Source: Allobrachymonas sp. (lineage in GTDB: Bacteria; Pseudomonadota; Gammaproteobacteria; Burkholderiales; Burkholderiaceae). From it: a stretch of 7,009 bases of DNA. The DNA lies in NCBI GenBank assembly GCA_030529305.1, contig JAUMXD010000074.1, positions 1 through 7,009 of the forward strand, given 5' to 3'. A program made the position numbers and the translations under genes. Each line of letters opens with the position of its first letter. Position 1 is the stretch's first letter. Positions 6,367 to 7,009 of the stretch are shown one piece after another. The notes beneath the pieces were generated by a model. That model searched no databases and was not told the DNA's origin. It was given only the letters and a program-made list of their open reading frames with translations.

Positions 6367-6707
6367 TATAAAGAAGCCCCTGAGGCGGCCCCTTGCTCGC
6401 TTTCAGAGCGTCCTGCCTCGCCCGCTTGCGGATAGTCCACCGCTTCGCGCAATGCCTTGCCCGGCTTGAAATGCGGCACGCGTTTTTCCGGAATATGCAC
6501 AGCTTCGCCACTGCGAGGGTTGCGCCCTGTACGGGCCGGGCGGTGGCTGATGGTGAAGCTGCCAAAGCCACGTATCTCGATGCGGTGGCCATTGGCCAAG
6601 GCTTCTGCCATGCTGTCGAGAATGGTTTTGACGACCATTTCGGCATCCCGATGAGGCAGCTGATTGAATTGCGCAGCCAGCGCATCCACCAAATCAGAAC
6701 GTGTCAT
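6366..6707 (-). CDS. ihfB: Integration host factor subunit beta
   Basis: Nucleoid DNA-bending protein that pairs with IHF-alpha, sharply bends DNA and assists transcription, recombination and replication. The 113 residues start [14 protein letters not shown] and carry the HU/IHF core: helices in 1-40, [22 protein letters not shown] across the sheet, and the DNA-inserting arm with P64 in GRNPRSGE, then [21 protein letters not shown] (70-90). The family usually ends soon after this; here about 20 more residues follow (Q, G, E, S and A rich), so it is longer than E. coli's 94. The start at 6707 was chosen over an in-frame ATG at 6725 because CAGGAG lies five bases upstream and the N-terminus then matches the family. 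It follows rpsA, the usual proteobacterial arrangement, but a terminator stands between them. Confidence 0.96.
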   Translation of the reverse strand: MTRSDLVDALAAQFNQLPHRDAEMVVKTILDSMAEALANGHRIEIRGFGSFTISHRPARTGRNPRSGEAVHIPEKRVPHFKPGKALREAVDYPQAGEAGRSESEQGAASGASL

Positions 6708-6712
6708 GCAAG

Positions 6713-6718
6713 CTCCTG
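6713..6718 (-). promoter_or_regulatory. Ribosome binding site of ihfB
   Basis: The minus strand reads CAGGAG, five bases before the ATG at 6707. It settles the ihfB start in favour of MTRSDL over the in-frame ATG at 6725, which lies upstream of this site. Confidence 0.85.
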
Positions 6719-6730
6719 ATGCCATGTATT

Positions 6731-6789
6731 AAAAAACGGCCGATCCCTCAAAGCGCAGCTCTTGCGAGCTGCACCTGCGGGACGGGCCG
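6731..6789 (-). terminator. Multi-part terminator between rpsA and ihfB
   Basis: On the minus strand, an outer stem CGGCC (6789-6785) with GGCCG (6741-6737) encloses TCCC/GGGA (6782-6779 with 6747-6744), which encloses a nine-pair hairpin GTGCAGCTC-GCAA-GAGCTGCGC (6774-6753, one G-T pair) with a GNRA loop. TTTTTT (6736-6731) follows directly. It lies 14 bases past the rpsA stop and 23 bases before the ihfB start. The size suggests a strong terminator, perhaps adjustable. Only 23 bases separate it from ihfB, so ihfB needs readthrough or a promoter within or before the structure. Confidence 0.85.
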
Positions 6790-6803
6790 CTTAGCCTATG
6801 TGA

Positions 6804-7009
6804 TTAGGCCTTTTCTTCGTTATCCAGCTTGGCGCGCAACAGAGCGCCCAGGCTGGTGGTACCAGCGGTATCGCGGCCGGCAGCCTGGTTGAGGCTATCC
6901 AGCGCTTGCTGTTGATCCACAGCATCCTTGGCCTTGACGGACAACTGGATGTTGCGGGCCTTGCGGTCGATGTTGGTGATGACGGCGGTGACTTCATCGC
7001 CTTCTTTCA
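6804..7009 (-). CDS. rpsA: 30S ribosomal protein S1, C-terminal end only
   Basis: Only the last 67 codons are in the window; the gene runs off the right edge (first complete codon at 7007-7005). The residues begin KEGDEVTAVITNIDRKARNI and continue QLSVKAKD, the closing strands of the last S1 RNA-binding domain. They end in the tail TAGTTSLGALLRAKLDNEEKA, typical of proteobacterial S1. The stop is TAA (6806-6804). S1 helps the 30S subunit bind mRNA leaders, especially those with weak Shine-Dalgarno sequences. It is followed by a terminator and then ihfB. The identity is clear despite truncation, because both the domain end and the tail match, as does the ihfB neighbour. Confidence 0.95.
   Translation of the reverse strand, partial: KEGDEVTAVITNIDRKARNIQLSVKAKDAVDQQQALDSLNQAAGRDTAGTTSLGALLRAKLDNEEKA

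Noticed and set aside
6708..6725. Upstream ATG start for ihfB
   Set aside because: It would place the good CAGGAG site inside the gene and add six residues not found at the IHF-beta N-terminus.
1..7009. CRISPR array, insertion sequence, tRNA or rRNA
   Set aside because: No regularly spaced repeats, transposase motifs, terminal inverted repeats or cloverleaf-like sequence was seen on either strand.

Overview
The window reads as a stretch of chromosome from a betaproteobacterium, most likely order Burkholderiales and close to Comamonadaceae. This rests on the protein flavour of the OmpR/EnvZ pair, the IspD/IspF sequences, the rpsA C-terminus and the rpsA-ihfB-lapA-lapB order; it is inferred by eye, without a database search. 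Nearly all of the DNA is housekeeping. No mobile element, CRISPR array, tRNA or rRNA was seen.

Layout. (1) Positions 2-1278, plus strand: ispD (5' end cut by the window) and ispF, two consecutive-pathway enzymes of MEP isoprenoid synthesis. (2) 1279-1612: a gene-poor convergent gap with a few hairpins. (3) 1613-3851, minus strand: an OmpR-type response regulator followed by an EnvZ-type sensor kinase. Unusually, a good intrinsic terminator lies in the 82-base gap between them and envZ has no visible Shine-Dalgarno. (4) 3852-4038: the ompR leader, with a strong SD, OmpR-site-like sequence and a short direct repeat. (5) 4039-4622, plus strand: two small unrecognised genes that overlap as ATGA on a run of seven A, the second encoding a small secreted protein, closed by a clear terminator. 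(6) 4785-7009, minus strand: the end of rpsA, ihfB, lapA and lapB, with an elaborate terminator between rpsA and ihfB and a bulged hairpin between ihfB and lapA.

How the genes work together: IspD makes CDP-methylerythritol and IspF later cyclises its phosphorylated form. EnvZ and OmpR form an envelope-sensing phosphorelay. LapA and LapB are inner-membrane proteins that set LPS level by controlling LpxC turnover; they sit downstream of the translation gene rpsA and the DNA-bending protein gene ihfB.

No wholly new system is evident. The best candidates for something undescribed are the small ATGA/A7 gene pair at 4039-4622 and the RNA signals that separate genes expected to be co-expressed (ompR|envZ and rpsA|ihfB).
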